From Roseimaritima ulvae (GTDB lineage Bacteria > Planctomycetota > Planctomycetia > Pirellulales > Pirellulaceae): 64,000 nucleotides of DNA. The notes beneath the pieces were generated by a model. That model made no database searches and was not told the origin of the DNA. It worked only from the letters and a program-made list of their open reading frames with translations. Made by a program: the position numbers and the translations under genes. Shown in pieces: positions 52,367 through 62,649 of the stretch. Each line of letters opens with the position of its first letter. Within the stretch, counting starts at the first letter, position 1. The stretch covers positions 4,631,404 to 4,695,403 of the forward strand of contig NZ_CP042914.1 in NCBI RefSeq assembly GCF_008065135.1, given 5' to 3'.

Positions 52367-55099
52367 TCAGGGCTTCTTGACGGTGCCTTTTTTGGTCGCC
52401 TTTTTCGCTTTCGCCGTTTTTTTCTTGGCGGTTTTCTTTTTGGCCGTCTTCTTCTTGGCAGCTTTCTTCTTGGCAGCTTTCTTCTTGGTCGCCTTGGCGG
52501 TCTTCTTCTTGGCCTTCTTCTTTTTCTTCGGCGCCTTGGCGGCCCGTTCGGCCAACAGATCCAAGGCCTCGTTGAAGGTCAATTCTTCGGGCACGGTTCC
52601 CTTGGGCAGCGAGGCGTTGGTGTCGCCGTCGGTCACATACGGCCCATAGCGTCCCTCTAACAAGCGGACCGGGTTCTCGGTCACCGGCGACGGGTCGTCG
52701 AAGACTTTGATCGGTTCTTTGGGTGCCGCCCGACCGCGGGTTTTGGGTTGTTTGAGCAATTCGATGGCTTGCTCACGGGTCACCTCCAACGGCGACATGC
52801 CGGCGGGCAACGAACGGGTTTCTTTGCCGCAGCGGATGTAGGGTCCGTAGCGTCCGTCATTGGCTTCGATGTCGGCTTCCAGTTCGGCGTATTCGCCCAG
52901 GTTGCGGGGTAATGCCAACAGTTGATGCGCCAATTCCAGAGTGACGTTTTCCGGCGCCACCATCTTGGGGATCGACTTGTTCTTTTTCTCTTCGTCGTCG
53001 TTTTCGCCCAGTTGGACATAGGGCCCGAACCGCCCGACCTTCAAATAGATCGGCTTTCCGGTTTCCTCATGGTTGCCCAACGGTTCGTCATCGCGAGAGG
53101 ACGACTCGATCAGCTCCAGCGCTTTCTCCAGATTCATTTCGTCGGGCGGCAAGCCATCGGGAATGCTGCCTCGTCGCTCGCCCTGTTCCAAAAACGGGCC
53201 GAATTTGCCGACGCGTACAAACACCTCTTCGCGATGCTCGCCCGACTGCGGCGTGCCCAGCGAGAACATGGCCGTCAACCGCGGATCGATTTCGTCGATC
53301 TTCGCCGTCAGCTTGGGCTTCAAGCCGATGCCGCGTTGATCTTCGCCGAAATAGAACTCTTTCAGATAAGCCAGCCGTTCGGCTTCTTTGCGGCTGATGG
53401 CATCCAGAAAGTCTTCCATCTGGGCGGTGAATTCGTAATCGACCAGGGCGCCGAAGTGGGTTTCCAGCAGTCGCACCACGCTAAACGCCGTCCAACTGGG
53501 CACCAGCGCCCCGCCTTTCTTGTAGACGTAGTCGCGGGCCTGGATGGTTTCGATAATCGAGGCGTAGGTACTGGGCCGGCCGATGCCTTTCTCTTCCAGG
53601 ATCCGCGTCAGAGCGGCTTCGCTGTACCGCGCCGGAGGTTTGGTGGAGTGGTCTTTGGGGTTCAGATTCTTAGCCGATAAGGCTTCGCCCTGTTCGACTG
53701 CCGGCAGCAGGGTTTCTTTGTCCGCCAATTCGGCTTCCGGGTCGTCGCTGCCTTCAACGTAAGCCCGCAGGAAACCTTCGAATTCGATGCTGGTTCCACT
53801 GGCCTGGAACGTGGCATCGCCGCCTTTGATGACCACCGTGGTGCGGCGTTTTTTGGCATCGGCCATCTGGCAGGCGACGGTCCGTTTCCAGATCAGGTCG
53901 TACAGCCGGAATTCGTCTTTGTTCAATTCGCCTCGCAGCGATTCCGGTTTGCGGAACACGGTGCCGGCCGGCCGGATCGCTTCGTGAGCCTCCTGGGCGT
54001 TCTTCACCTTGCTGGCGTAGGTGCGTACCGAAGCGTGCAAGAAGTTCTCGCCGTATTCGCTTTGCACCAACTCGCGAGCCGCTTTGACGGCTTCGTTGGA
54101 CAGCATCGTGCTGTCGGTACGCATGTAGGTGATGTAACCGTTTTCGTACAGTTTCTGAGCGGCCCGCATGGCGTTGCGAGCCGTCAGGCCCAGCTTGCGG
54201 TTGGCCTCCTGCTGCAACGTGCTGGTGGTAAACGGAGCTTTGGGGCGTTCGGTGTAGGGTTTGTTTTCGACGCTGGCGACGGCAAAGTCGGCGGACTGCA
54301 GTTTTTCCGCTAAGGCTTCAGCCGCTTGCTGGTCCATCTGCAGCAGTTGCGGATTTTTCAGCAAGCCGGTGTCGGGATCAAAATCTTTGCCGGAGGGAAT
54401 TTTGCGATCGCCGACGTGGGTCAGCGTCGCCGGAAAACTTTGCGGCTTACCGGTTTCGAAAATCGCTTCCAGGTCCCAGTAGGTGGCCGAATGAAACGCC
54501 ATCCGCTCGCGTTCGCGTTCGACGATCACCCGCACGGCCACACTTTGCACGCGACCGGCGGACAAGCCGCGACCGATCTTTCGCCACAACAGTTGCGACA
54601 CGTCGTAACCGTACAAGCGGTCGAGGATGCGGCGGGTTTCCTGGGCATCGACCAGACCGTCGTCGATCGAACGGGGGGAGGCCAGAGCGGCTTCGATGGC
54701 CTCTTTGGTGATTTCGTGGAACACCAAACGGTGGACCGGCACTTTGGGTTTTAACAATTCCTGAAGGTGCCAGCTGATCGCTTCCCCTTCGCGGTCTTCG
54801 TCCGTCGCCAGATACAGCTCGTCGGCTTCTTTCAGCGCGTCTCTGAGTTTCTTGACCTGCTTCTTTTTTTCGTCCGGCACGATATACACCGGTTCGAAGC
54901 CCTCGTCGACGTTAACCCCCAGGTAAGCCCAGTCTTCCGATTTATACTTTTCGGGCATGTCCTTTTTACCACCGGGCAAATCGCGGACGTGGCCAATACT
55001 GGCTTCCACCTGGTAGTTCTTTCCAAGGAATTTGGAGATAGTTCGCGCCTTGGCGGGCGATTCGACGATCACCAATGCCTTGCCAGTGGATTTTACCAT
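52367..55099 (-). CDS. topA: DNA topoisomerase I
   Basis: A 910-residue type IA topoisomerase that relaxes negative supercoils. The TOPRIM domain is at the N-terminus (LVIVESPAKARTISKFLG; LATDEDREGEAISWHL), the active tyrosine in GYITYMRTDS, and GIGRPSTYASII is the fourth-domain motif. Instead of classic zinc fingers, about four C-terminal GRxGPY repeats occur (KFGPFLEQG, RFGPYVQLG, RYGPYIRCG, RYGPYVTDG). The last 50 residues are a Lys/Ala histone-H1-like tail. Upstream lies a 354-base divergent region. Confidence 0.95.
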   Translation of the reverse strand: MVKSTGKALVIVESPAKARTISKFLGKNYQVEASIGHVRDLPGGKKDMPEKYKSEDWAYLGVNVDEGFEPVYIVPDEKKKQVKKLRDALKEADELYLATDEDREGEAISWHLQELLKPKVPVHRLVFHEITKEAIEAALASPRSIDDGLVDAQETRRILDRLYGYDVSQLLWRKIGRGLSAGRVQSVAVRVIVERERERMAFHSATYWDLEAIFETGKPQSFPATLTHVGDRKIPSGKDFDPDTGLLKNPQLLQMDQQAAEALAEKLQSADFAVASVENKPYTERPKAPFTTSTLQQEANRKLGLTARNAMRAAQKLYENGYITYMRTDSTMLSNEAVKAARELVQSEYGENFLHASVRTYASKVKNAQEAHEAIRPAGTVFRKPESLRGELNKDEFRLYDLIWKRTVACQMADAKKRRTTVVIKGGDATFQASGTSIEFEGFLRAYVEGSDDPEAELADKETLLPAVEQGEALSAKNLNPKDHSTKPPARYSEAALTRILEEKGIGRPSTYASIIETIQARDYVYKKGGALVPSWTAFSVVRLLETHFGALVDYEFTAQMEDFLDAISRKEAERLAYLKEFYFGEDQRGIGLKPKLTAKIDEIDPRLTAMFSLGTPQSGEHREEVFVRVGKFGPFLEQGERRGSIPDGLPPDEMNLEKALELIESSSRDDEPLGNHEETGKPIYLKVGRFGPYVQLGENDDEEKKNKSIPKMVAPENVTLELAHQLLALPRNLGEYAELEADIEANDGRYGPYIRCGKETRSLPAGMSPLEVTREQAIELLKQPKTRGRAAPKEPIKVFDDPSPVTENPVRLLEGRYGPYVTDGDTNASLPKGTVPEELTFNEALDLLAERAAKAPKKKKKAKKKTAKATKKKAAKKKAAKKKTAKKKTAKKKTAKAKKATKKGTVKKP

Positions 55100-55453
55100 C
55101 TTCAGATTTGGACCTTCACAAGCGGACTGTTCAGAAACGGGCGGAATGTTCCGAAACGGACGGTTCAGAAACGGAGCAAACTAACGACTTGACCGCAAAA
55201 ACCGGACGAATGTACGTTACAGATCGGCCAACGACGAGAAAAATCGTCATAAATCCGGGTCGGTTACGGCACAAGGTGGTAGCGGAATGGGGCCAGAAGC
55301 GAAACAATCTGGCTCCAAAGGCTGTCACCTTCTCAGCAAATCGGTTCCTTAGGTTTGGACCGGCCGAGTCGCTTGTCAAGTGATCGTGTGTTGAAAACCT
55401 CCCCTTCGGTAATCCGATTTAGCTTTCTCGATTGATATTTGGATAAGGATACG
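55100..55453. other. divergent promoter region topA / PpiD-like gene
   Basis: The 354 bases contain a short repeat of CGGA...GTTCAGAAACGG (55128-55175: TTCAGAAACGGGCGGA, TTCCGAAACGGACGG, TTCAGAAACGGAGC), three near-copies of TTCnGAAACGG at 15-17-base steps, upstream of topA. They may be operator-like. An AAGGAT ribosome binding site lies before the plus-strand ATG at 55454. No gene is seen. Confidence 0.45.
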
Positions 55454-58069
55454 ATGTCCACCAGTCCCTTTGAGCTGTTCCGCCGAAACCTGAAACCGTT
55501 GATGATTGCGTTGACGGTTTTAGCAATGCTGGCATTTGTCGTTCTGCCCGCTGTCGACAGTTGGGTCCGTCAGGGGGGCCCGGGCGGCGGCGACAACGCC
55601 GTGGTAGCCAGCTACAAGGGCGGCGAGTTCACCACGGGGCCGGTAAATAAATTTACTCAGAACCATTACCGGACTCTGCAGTTCCTGCAGGAACTGGCCC
55701 TCGAAACCGCTCAAGCCGGTGGCACGCTGAAAGTTCCCGGCTTCGAATTCGACGAACAACGGCAGCAGATCAGCCAATGGGGCATCAATAGTCAACCCTC
55801 CGCGCCAACGAGCGTCTCGGTTCAACTGGACGCCCAACGCGCCCTCGACCTGGGCTTCGACCTCGATCACTCGGCTGTCAAAGTTTGGCTGAACAATTTT
55901 TCCGATAACAAGTTCACCGATACACAAATCAATCAAATCCTGCGTCGCGCCACCGACCGCCAGATGGGTCAGCACGACATGCTGGAACAGTTGCGGATGC
56001 ATCTGTTGGCCAACGCCATCCAACAAACTTCGCTGGCCGGCTTGTACGCGTCGGGCCGCAGCACGATCCCGCCGGCCGAACAATTCGCGCTCTACAAACG
56101 TTTGAACGAACGCGCCAAAGCGATCGCGTATCCCGTGCTGGTCGACGATTTCTTGGCCGACACCAACGCCACGCCCAGCGAAGCGGAAATCCAACGCGTG
56201 TACGACGAAGGTCGCGACGCCTATCCGAACGAAACGTCCGATAAACCGGGCTTCCGACGTCGCTCGGCGGCGAAATTCGAAGTCGTCTCGGGGGACTTCG
56301 AAACCTTTATCTCCCGCCTAGCCGCCGAAGTTCCCGAAGAAAAACTTCGCGAAGAATACGATCGCCAAGTCGCCGCCGGTGGATTTGTCGTCCCCGATTC
56401 CATGCCAGGTGAAAACACTGTCCCTCCCGGCGATGTCCCGCCGAACGAAAGCGATGAAGCGGCCGAAGAACAACCGGCCGAGCCCGCGGAGGGAAGTCCG
56501 GCGGAACCTATGGAAGATACGCCCGCCGAACCCGCTGAAGAAACTCCCGCGGAGCCGGCCGAAGAAACGCCTGCCGAACCGATGGAAGAAACTCCCGCGG
56601 AGCCTGCGGAAGAAACTCCTGCCGAGCCGGCTGAAGAAACACCAGCCGAGCCGGCTGAAGAGACTCCCGCGGAGCCGGCGGAAGAAACTCCTGCCGAGCC
56701 GGCTGAAGAAACGCCCGCTGAACCCGCTGAAGAAACGCCCGCTGAGCCGGCTGAAGAAACTCCTGCCGAGCCGATGGAAGAAACTCCCGCGGAGCCTGCG
56801 GAAGAGACTCCCGCCGAACCGGCTGAAGAAACTCCTGCGGAGCCTGCGGAAGAAACTCCTGCCGAGCCGGCTGAAGAAACGCCCGCTGAACCCGCTGAAG
56901 AAACTCCAGCGGAGCCGGAAGCGGAAGATCAGTCTTCGCGGATGGCCGGCTCCGAGGTTCGCTTGGTTGCTTTCCGTCCCCAAGAAGATGCGGCGGATAC
57001 CGAACCACAGGCTGATGAACCTGAGACGCCAGCTGACGAACCCGAAGCACCGGCTGATGAACCCGAAGCGCCCGCCGATGAACCTGAAGCACCGGCTGAT
57101 GAACCCAAAGCACCCGCCAAGGTTCGCCCCTTTGAAGAAGTGCGTCAGCAGATCGCCGAACAGATGGTGACACCGGATGCATTTTCCAAAGTGCGTGATG
57201 GCATCGCCAAAGTTAAAGAAGTGATGCGTAAGTATTCGGTTGAATTCGCCATCTACCAGGCTGCGGTTGAAGACGACACGGCCGAGGGACCGGCACCAGA
57301 GCGTCCCGACGTTGAAGCGCTGGCAAAACAATACGGCCTGAGCTACGAACTCATCGGACCTCACGACGCAGTTTCGATCCAAGACACCGACGTAGGTCAG
57401 TCGGCCGTCATGACCGGACAATTTCAAATGGGGGCATCTTTCCCCCAACTGATGTTCGGCGGTCAGGAAGGATTGTACTCGCCGGTCGAAACGACCAACT
57501 TCCGCAGCGGCCAGAGCTTTGTCTCGTGGAAGACCGAGCAGACACCTGATGAAGTCCCCGTGCTGGTTGAAGTCCGCGACGAAGTGATCGCCGCGATCCG
57601 CTACCAGGAAGCCCAAGAACTGGCTCGCAAAGCTGCCGAAGAATTGGCGGCCGAGGCCAATGCGTCTCCCGACAAACCGCTGCAGGAAATCGTGCCAGAA
57701 GACCGCCAAGAGTTTGTCTTCGACGACTTGGGTGAATTCCCCTGGATGCTCTGGCTGGGCCCCGGCCGGATGCCCATGATCTGGAATCTGGAAGCCCTTA
57801 ACCGGGTCGGCGACGATTTCATGCGACAGGTGTTCACGCAGCCGCTGAACGAATACGGCGTCGCTCCCAACGAAACCAAGTCCGTTTACTATGTCGTCAA
57901 AACGACGCAACGAACGCCTGAACCGGAGAAGTTGCGAGACCAGTTCATGCAAGCCACCGAACGCGATACGGTGCGTGGGATGATGACGCAGGAAACGCTT
58001 GAATTGCGGCAAGCCTACCAGATCGAGCTGACCGAGCAGCTGGGCTTGGAATTCAACGAAGACGAGTAG
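55454..58069 (+). CDS. PpiD/SurA-like membrane protein with acidic repeats
   Basis: An 871-residue protein. A short cytoplasmic N-terminus, one membrane span (PLMIALTVLAMLAFVVLPAV, about 16-35), then a SurA_N-like helical region (EFTTGPVNKFTQNHYRTLQF...). Between about residues 355 and 555 are about 17 repeats of ETPAEPAE and five of EAPADEP, both highly acidic and proline-rich. The C-terminal part (600-871) resembles a chaperone or parvulin-type region (SFVSWKTEQTPDEVPVLVEV). Its site is periplasmic. Chaperone function is inferred from layout only. Confidence 0.75.
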   Translation: MSTSPFELFRRNLKPLMIALTVLAMLAFVVLPAVDSWVRQGGPGGGDNAVVASYKGGEFTTGPVNKFTQNHYRTLQFLQELALETAQAGGTLKVPGFEFDEQRQQISQWGINSQPSAPTSVSVQLDAQRALDLGFDLDHSAVKVWLNNFSDNKFTDTQINQILRRATDRQMGQHDMLEQLRMHLLANAIQQTSLAGLYASGRSTIPPAEQFALYKRLNERAKAIAYPVLVDDFLADTNATPSEAEIQRVYDEGRDAYPNETSDKPGFRRRSAAKFEVVSGDFETFISRLAAEVPEEKLREEYDRQVAAGGFVVPDSMPGENTVPPGDVPPNESDEAAEEQPAEPAEGSPAEPMEDTPAEPAEETPAEPAEETPAEPMEETPAEPAEETPAEPAEETPAEPAEETPAEPAEETPAEPAEETPAEPAEETPAEPAEETPAEPMEETPAEPAEETPAEPAEETPAEPAEETPAEPAEETPAEPAEETPAEPEAEDQSSRMAGSEVRLVAFRPQEDAADTEPQADEPETPADEPEAPADEPEAPADEPEAPADEPKAPAKVRPFEEVRQQIAEQMVTPDAFSKVRDGIAKVKEVMRKYSVEFAIYQAAVEDDTAEGPAPERPDVEALAKQYGLSYELIGPHDAVSIQDTDVGQSAVMTGQFQMGASFPQLMFGGQEGLYSPVETTNFRSGQSFVSWKTEQTPDEVPVLVEVRDEVIAAIRYQEAQELARKAAEELAAEANASPDKPLQEIVPEDRQEFVFDDLGEFPWMLWLGPGRMPMIWNLEALNRVGDDFMRQVFTQPLNEYGVAPNETKSVYYVVKTTQRTPEPEKLRDQFMQATERDTVRGMMTQETLELRQAYQIELTEQLGLEFNEDE
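56516..56923 (+). repeat. 17 tandem 24-base repeats in the coding sequence
   Basis: Seventeen in-frame 24-base units encode ETPAEPAE with Met for Ala in two and synonymous variation (gaaactcccgcggagccggc type). A second set of five 21-base units encoding EAPADEP lies at 57014-57118. Such arrays can change length by slippage or recombination without breaking the frame. Confidence 0.9.
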
Positions 58070-58079
58070 TCCCACGATT

Positions 58080-58655
58080 TTGAGTGCCACGACTTTTCTA
58101 AAGACGTTTTTCTCGCACCCCGGCCAAGTCGGGGCGATCGCTCCCTCGTCGCGTTTTTTGGCGGACGAGATGGTCCGGTGGATCGATTGGTCCACCGCTC
58201 GCGGTGTGGTCGAGTACGGTCCTGGCACGGGCGTGTTCACGTCGGCGATTGTCCAACAGCTGCAAGCCGACGCGAAGTTCTTTGCCATCGAACGTTCGGC
58301 GGAACTGGCTGAGTTGGTTCGCCACCGCTGCCCCGACACACGCGTGTATGAAGACACCGTGGAAAATGTCGTCGAATTGTGCCGGCAGGAAGGTATCGAT
58401 TCGGTGGACGCGGTGGTCTGCGGCTTGCCCTGGGCCTCGTTTCCCGAATCGCTACAAAACACCTGCCTGGACGCGATGATGGATGTGCTGCGACCCGGTG
58501 GCCAATTCGTTAGCTTCGCCTACTGGCAGGGCATGGCGCTGCCGGCGGCGTGGCGCTTCAAGAAAAAACTGAACGCCTACTTCAGCGACGTCCACCGCAG
58601 CCCTACCGTGTGGCGCAATCTGCCTCCCGCGTTCGTGTATCGCTGCACCCGATAG
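58080..58655 (+). CDS. class I SAM-dependent methyltransferase (PmtA-like)
   Basis: A 191-residue enzyme with the SAM motif VVEYGPGTGVFTSAIV (residues 43-58), acidic loop FFAIERSAEL and AVVCGLPWASFP (post-I motif). It begins FLKTFFSHPGQVGAIAPSSRF, a start typical of phospholipid N-methyltransferase-like proteins. The start is a TTG at 58080 because no ATG or GTG is suitable before the motif. Substrate unproven; phospholipids are likely from the resemblance. Confidence 0.85.
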   Translation: MSATTFLKTFFSHPGQVGAIAPSSRFLADEMVRWIDWSTARGVVEYGPGTGVFTSAIVQQLQADAKFFAIERSAELAELVRHRCPDTRVYEDTVENVVELCRQEGIDSVDAVVCGLPWASFPESLQNTCLDAMMDVLRPGGQFVSFAYWQGMALPAAWRFKKKLNAYFSDVHRSPTVWRNLPPAFVYRCTR

Positions 58656-58683
58656 CTCCGTAGCCGATCTCGCCAGAGATTGG

Positions 58684-61600
58684 ATGCTCCAGCCCATCCT
58701 TCTCATGACCTCTGCTCAAGCGACTGCCCCCATGCCTGATGCTTCCCAACCGCTCCAGGTGTGGGCCGACGTGGGCGGCACCTTTACCGATTGCTTTGTT
58801 ACCGATAGCCAAGGCCGTCGCTCGATCAAAGTGCTCAGCAGCGGCGTTACCAAGGGCATGATTGCGGCGGTTAGCACCCGCGAGGGATGTACTTGCCTGA
58901 TCGACCCGCGACGCAGCGCCGACGCGGCGGACTTCTGGACCGGGTTTACGCTGCGAGTCCTGGACGCCGGAGGGGGCATCGTCGAACAAGCCACCGTCAC
59001 GGCCTTCACCGCCGACGATGGCGGGCTGCTGCTCGATCGCCTGTTGCCAAGCGTCCAAGCGGACCAGACCTATGAGCTGGTTTCGCAGCTGGAGTCGCCG
59101 GCCTTGGCGGTCCGCCAACTACTCGGGTTGCCCCTGAACTCGCCCCTGCCGCCGCTGACCGCGAGACTGGGTACGACGCGGGGCACCAATGCCCTGCTGA
59201 CCCGCCGCGGCGCCGCGGTCACGCTGCTGGTCACCCGCGGCTTTGCTGATCTGCTGCGAATCGGCGAACAGGATCGACCGGATCTGTTTGCGCTCTCGAT
59301 CGTCAAACCGCCGCCGTTGACCGAAGACGTCCTGGAGATTGACGAAAGGCTCGACGCCCGCGGCAGCGTACTGCGTCCGCTGGATGAAGACGCGGTGCGG
59401 CAAACCTTGCAAACCGCCTACGATCGCGGCGCCCGAACGCTGGCCATCAGCCTGCTGCATGCTTACCAGAACGACATCCACGAACGGGCCATCGAAAGGC
59501 TCGCTCGCGAAATCGGCTTTGAGGACATCAGTCGCTCCAGCGAATTGGCACCGCTGATCAAACTGGTCGCCCGCACCGAAACCACGACGCTGGACGCTTA
59601 TCTGAATCCGATCCTGAACCGATACTTAAGCAAGGTATGGGAGCAACTCGGTGGCCCCGGCGCTGCGCAGTTGTCGTGGATGACCAGCGGCGGTTCGCTG
59701 GTGGCCAGCGAACATTTTCGCGGCGCCGACAGCGTATTGTCCGGTCCCGCCGGCGGCGTGGTGGCCCTGGCTGCGTTGGCAAACGAACACGCCATCACGG
59801 CCGGTGCGATCGGCTTGGACATGGGCGGCACCAGCACCGACGTCAGCTTGTACGACGGCCGTTTGCGGCGTCAGTTCGAATCACGTAAAGCGGGCTTGCG
59901 GATGCTGACGCCGATGATGGCGATCGAAACGGTGGCCGCCGGTGGAGGTTCCGTTTGCAGCCTCGAAGGCCAGCGTCTGCTGGTTGGTCCCGACAGTGCC
60001 GGCGCCGATCCGGGGCCGGCTTGCTACGGTCGCGGGGGACCGCTGACGGTTACCGATTTGAACCTCGTGCTGGGCCGCATCGATGCGGCTCGCTTCCCCT
60101 TCCCGCTCGATCGCGACGCCGCCGTGGCGCAGCTGCAAGCGATCGCGGATCGTCTGCCCCCTGGAACCCTCCACGGCGATGCGCCGCCGTACCTGTTGCT
60201 GGCCGAAGGGTTTTGGAAAATCGCCGTAGGTCACATGGCCGAAGCGGTGCGGACGATCACCACGGCCGAAGGCGTCGATCCGCGGCCGATGACCTTGGTC
60301 GGTTTCGGCGGCGCCGCCGGACAACACCTGTCCGCCGTCGCAGCGGCCCTCGCCATGGACCGCGTCTTCGATCACCCCGACGCTAGTTTGTTGAGCGCCC
60401 TGGGAATGGGCAAAGCCGATCGCGGTGTCACCCGCACCGCCGGCGTGTACCGCTTGCTCGGCGACGTCACCGAACCGCTCGTCAACGAGCTGCAACACAC
60501 GCTGCTGCAGCAGTCTTGCGAAGCTCTTGAACTGCCAGCCGGCGAACTATCAGCCGGCGACGCAGCCGAGCCGTCAGAAACTTTCGAACCCCAAAACACT
60601 TCGAAAACTTGGACCGTCGATCTGCGTTACCAGGGCACCGAATCGACACTGGAGTTGCCGTTGCTACCGCAGCAAACGCTGGCCGAACGATTTTCCGCCG
60701 AGCATCAAGAGCGTTTCGGATACCACCATCCGCAGCGACCCATCGAATGGGTGGCGCTGCGGCTGGAGCATCGTGTCCGTCCACATCGCGTACAGCCCGT
60801 CGAACCGCTCACGGAGACTTTTCAAGTCACAGCGGAAGAGCACTGCCCGTTGTTTCACGAGGGTCGTTGGCAATCCGCCGCCAGAGTGCAGCGAGAAGCC
60901 TTGCGACCAGGGGCGACGATCACCGGTCCGGCGCTGATCACGTCCGACACCAGCACCTTGGTTGTGGAACCCGGCTGGTCAGCGACCATGCAAAATGATC
61001 ACTCCCTGGATGTCCGTCGCCAACGTCAAGAGTTCGCTTCCCCAACGGTGGACCCCCAGACCAACGAGCCGACGGATGCGGTGTTGGTGGAAATCGTTGG
61101 CCGACGGCTGCAAGGGATCGCCGATTCGATGGGCGAAGTGCTGCGAAGGACGGCGATCAGCGTCAACGTCAAAGAACGTCGCGACTACAGCTGTGCCGTG
61201 TTCCGCGGCGATGGCACGCTGGTCGCCAACGCTCCCCACGTGCCCGTTCACTTAGGCGCGATGGGACACACCGTGCGTCACCTGCTGAAGCGGTTCCCGC
61301 AGATGACCGCGGGAGATTGCTACGTGACCAACGATCCCTTCGCGGGCGGTTCCCATCTGCCGGACGTGACGGTGATCAGTCCCGTGTTTGTGGATGCCGA
61401 CGCCACGCAGCCACAGTTCTTCGTCGGCAGCCGTGCCCATCATGCAGAAATCGGCGGCATCACTCCGGGTTCGATGCCTCCGGCTGCGACCTCGCTGGCC
61501 GACGAGGGCGTTTGGATTCGTGATTTTGCGTTGGTGCGTGAGGGAGTGGACCACGAAGCTGCTTTGCGGCAAATGCTCAGCGATGGCCCGCACCCTTCGC

Positions 61601-62649
61601 GCGCGGTGGAAGAAAACCTGGCCGATATCGCCGCCCAACGTGCCGCCGGTCACCGCGGCGGCAAAGACCTGAAGGAGTTGGCCGACAAGCTGGGCGGCGC
61701 CGGCGTCTTGGATGGCTGCATGCAGCAATTGCAACGTCTGTCGCGATCGGCGGTGACACAGTTCGCAACCACGCTGCCGGCAGAATCAAGATTCGAAGAC
61801 GAACTGGACGACGGCAGCAAAATCTGTGTGACGTTAACGCGGACCGATCGCAAGGCCGCCGACGCGCCGCATGCTTTAAGCATCGACTTTGCCGGTACCG
61901 CCGACGTGCATCCCCATGGTTTTAACGCCACGCCTGGGATCGTCACCGCGGCGGTATTGTATGTGATGCGATGCGCAATCGATCGGCCGTTGCCACTGAA
62001 CGAAGGCTTCATGCAAGCCATCGATTTAAAACTGCCCAGCGGCATATTAAACCCTCCCAGTGATGAGGATGCCCGTCGCTGCCCCGCCGTGGTCGCTGGC
62101 AATGTGGAAACCAGCCAACGCGTGGTGGACGTGCTGTTGGGAGCGTTGGGTTTGGCCGCCGCCAGCCAGGGCACGATGAACAACGTGCTGATCGGCGACG
62201 ACTCGTTTGGCTATTACGAAACGATTTGCGGCGGCAGTGGAGCGACGGCTCAAGCGGCCGGCGCCGATGCCGTGCACACGCACATGACTAATACACGGAT
62301 CACCGACCCGGAAGTGTTGGAGAGCCGCTATCCGGTCCGGTTGTGGCAATTTCGCATCCGCCAAGGCAGCGGCGGAGACGGACGTTGGCCGGGCGGCAAC
62401 GGCGTGGTTCGGAAATGGGAATTTTTACGACCGCTGACGCTGTCGCTGTTAACCGGACGCCGCCAGGGGCATCAACCGTACGGAGTCGCAGGAGGACAAC
62501 CGGGCAAGAGCGGTATCAACTGGTTGCAGCGGAGCGGTCGGCCGCCCGAGACGCTGCCGGCCTGTTGCACGTTGTCGGTGAAAGTCGGCGATCGACTGAT
62601 CATCGAAACCCCCGGCGGCGCCGCCTGGGGCACACCATCGCCACCGTAG
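58684..62649 (+). CDS. 5-oxoprolinase / hydantoinase, fused HyuA-HyuB
   Basis: A 1321-residue protein: an N-terminal hydantoinase A domain (WADVGGTFTDCFV ATP loop; LGTTRGTNALL; LDMGGTSTDVSLYDG; GFGGAAGQH) and a C-terminal hydantoinase B domain (EIVGRRLQGIADSMGEVLRRTAIS; VTNDPFAGGSHLPDVT; YETICGGSGATAQAAGADAVHTHMTN). The fused architecture is that of eukaryote-type ATP-dependent 5-oxoprolinase, which opens 5-oxoproline to glutamate; hydantoin or related substrates are also possible. An ATG at 58732 (MPDASQPLQVW) is an equally good start. Its TAG stop is inside a family D repeat. Confidence 0.93.
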   Translation: MLQPILLMTSAQATAPMPDASQPLQVWADVGGTFTDCFVTDSQGRRSIKVLSSGVTKGMIAAVSTREGCTCLIDPRRSADAADFWTGFTLRVLDAGGGIVEQATVTAFTADDGGLLLDRLLPSVQADQTYELVSQLESPALAVRQLLGLPLNSPLPPLTARLGTTRGTNALLTRRGAAVTLLVTRGFADLLRIGEQDRPDLFALSIVKPPPLTEDVLEIDERLDARGSVLRPLDEDAVRQTLQTAYDRGARTLAISLLHAYQNDIHERAIERLAREIGFEDISRSSELAPLIKLVARTETTTLDAYLNPILNRYLSKVWEQLGGPGAAQLSWMTSGGSLVASEHFRGADSVLSGPAGGVVALAALANEHAITAGAIGLDMGGTSTDVSLYDGRLRRQFESRKAGLRMLTPMMAIETVAAGGGSVCSLEGQRLLVGPDSAGADPGPACYGRGGPLTVTDLNLVLGRIDAARFPFPLDRDAAVAQLQAIADRLPPGTLHGDAPPYLLLAEGFWKIAVGHMAEAVRTITTAEGVDPRPMTLVGFGGAAGQHLSAVAAALAMDRVFDHPDASLLSALGMGKADRGVTRTAGVYRLLGDVTEPLVNELQHTLLQQSCEALELPAGELSAGDAAEPSETFEPQNTSKTWTVDLRYQGTESTLELPLLPQQTLAERFSAEHQERFGYHHPQRPIEWVALRLEHRVRPHRVQPVEPLTETFQVTAEEHCPLFHEGRWQSAARVQREALRPGATITGPALITSDTSTLVVEPGWSATMQNDHSLDVRRQRQEFASPTVDPQTNEPTDAVLVEIVGRRLQGIADSMGEVLRRTAISVNVKERRDYSCAVFRGDGTLVANAPHVPVHLGAMGHTVRHLLKRFPQMTAGDCYVTNDPFAGGSHLPDVTVISPVFVDADATQPQFFVGSRAHHAEIGGITPGSMPPAATSLADEGVWIRDFALVREGVDHEAALRQMLSDGPHPSRAVEENLADIAAQRAAGHRGGKDLKELADKLGGAGVLDGCMQQLQRLSRSAVTQFATTLPAESRFEDELDDGSKICVTLTRTDRKAADAPHALSIDFAGTADVHPHGFNATPGIVTAAVLYVMRCAIDRPLPLNEGFMQAIDLKLPSGILNPPSDEDARRCPAVVAGNVETSQRVVDVLLGALGLAAASQGTMNNVLIGDDSFGYYETICGGSGATAQAAGADAVHTHMTNTRITDPEVLESRYPVRLWQFRIRQGSGGDGRWPGGNGVVRKWEFLRPLTLSLLTGRRQGHQPYGVAGGQPGKSGINWLQRSGRPPETLPACCTLSVKVGDRLIIETPGGAAWGTPSPP

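Noticed and set aside
56318-58462. Minus-strand open frame of 714 codons rich in Phe/Arg/Ser
   Set aside because: It is antisense to the PpiD-like gene; the repeated protein pattern is only the complement of the ETPAEPAE repeats.
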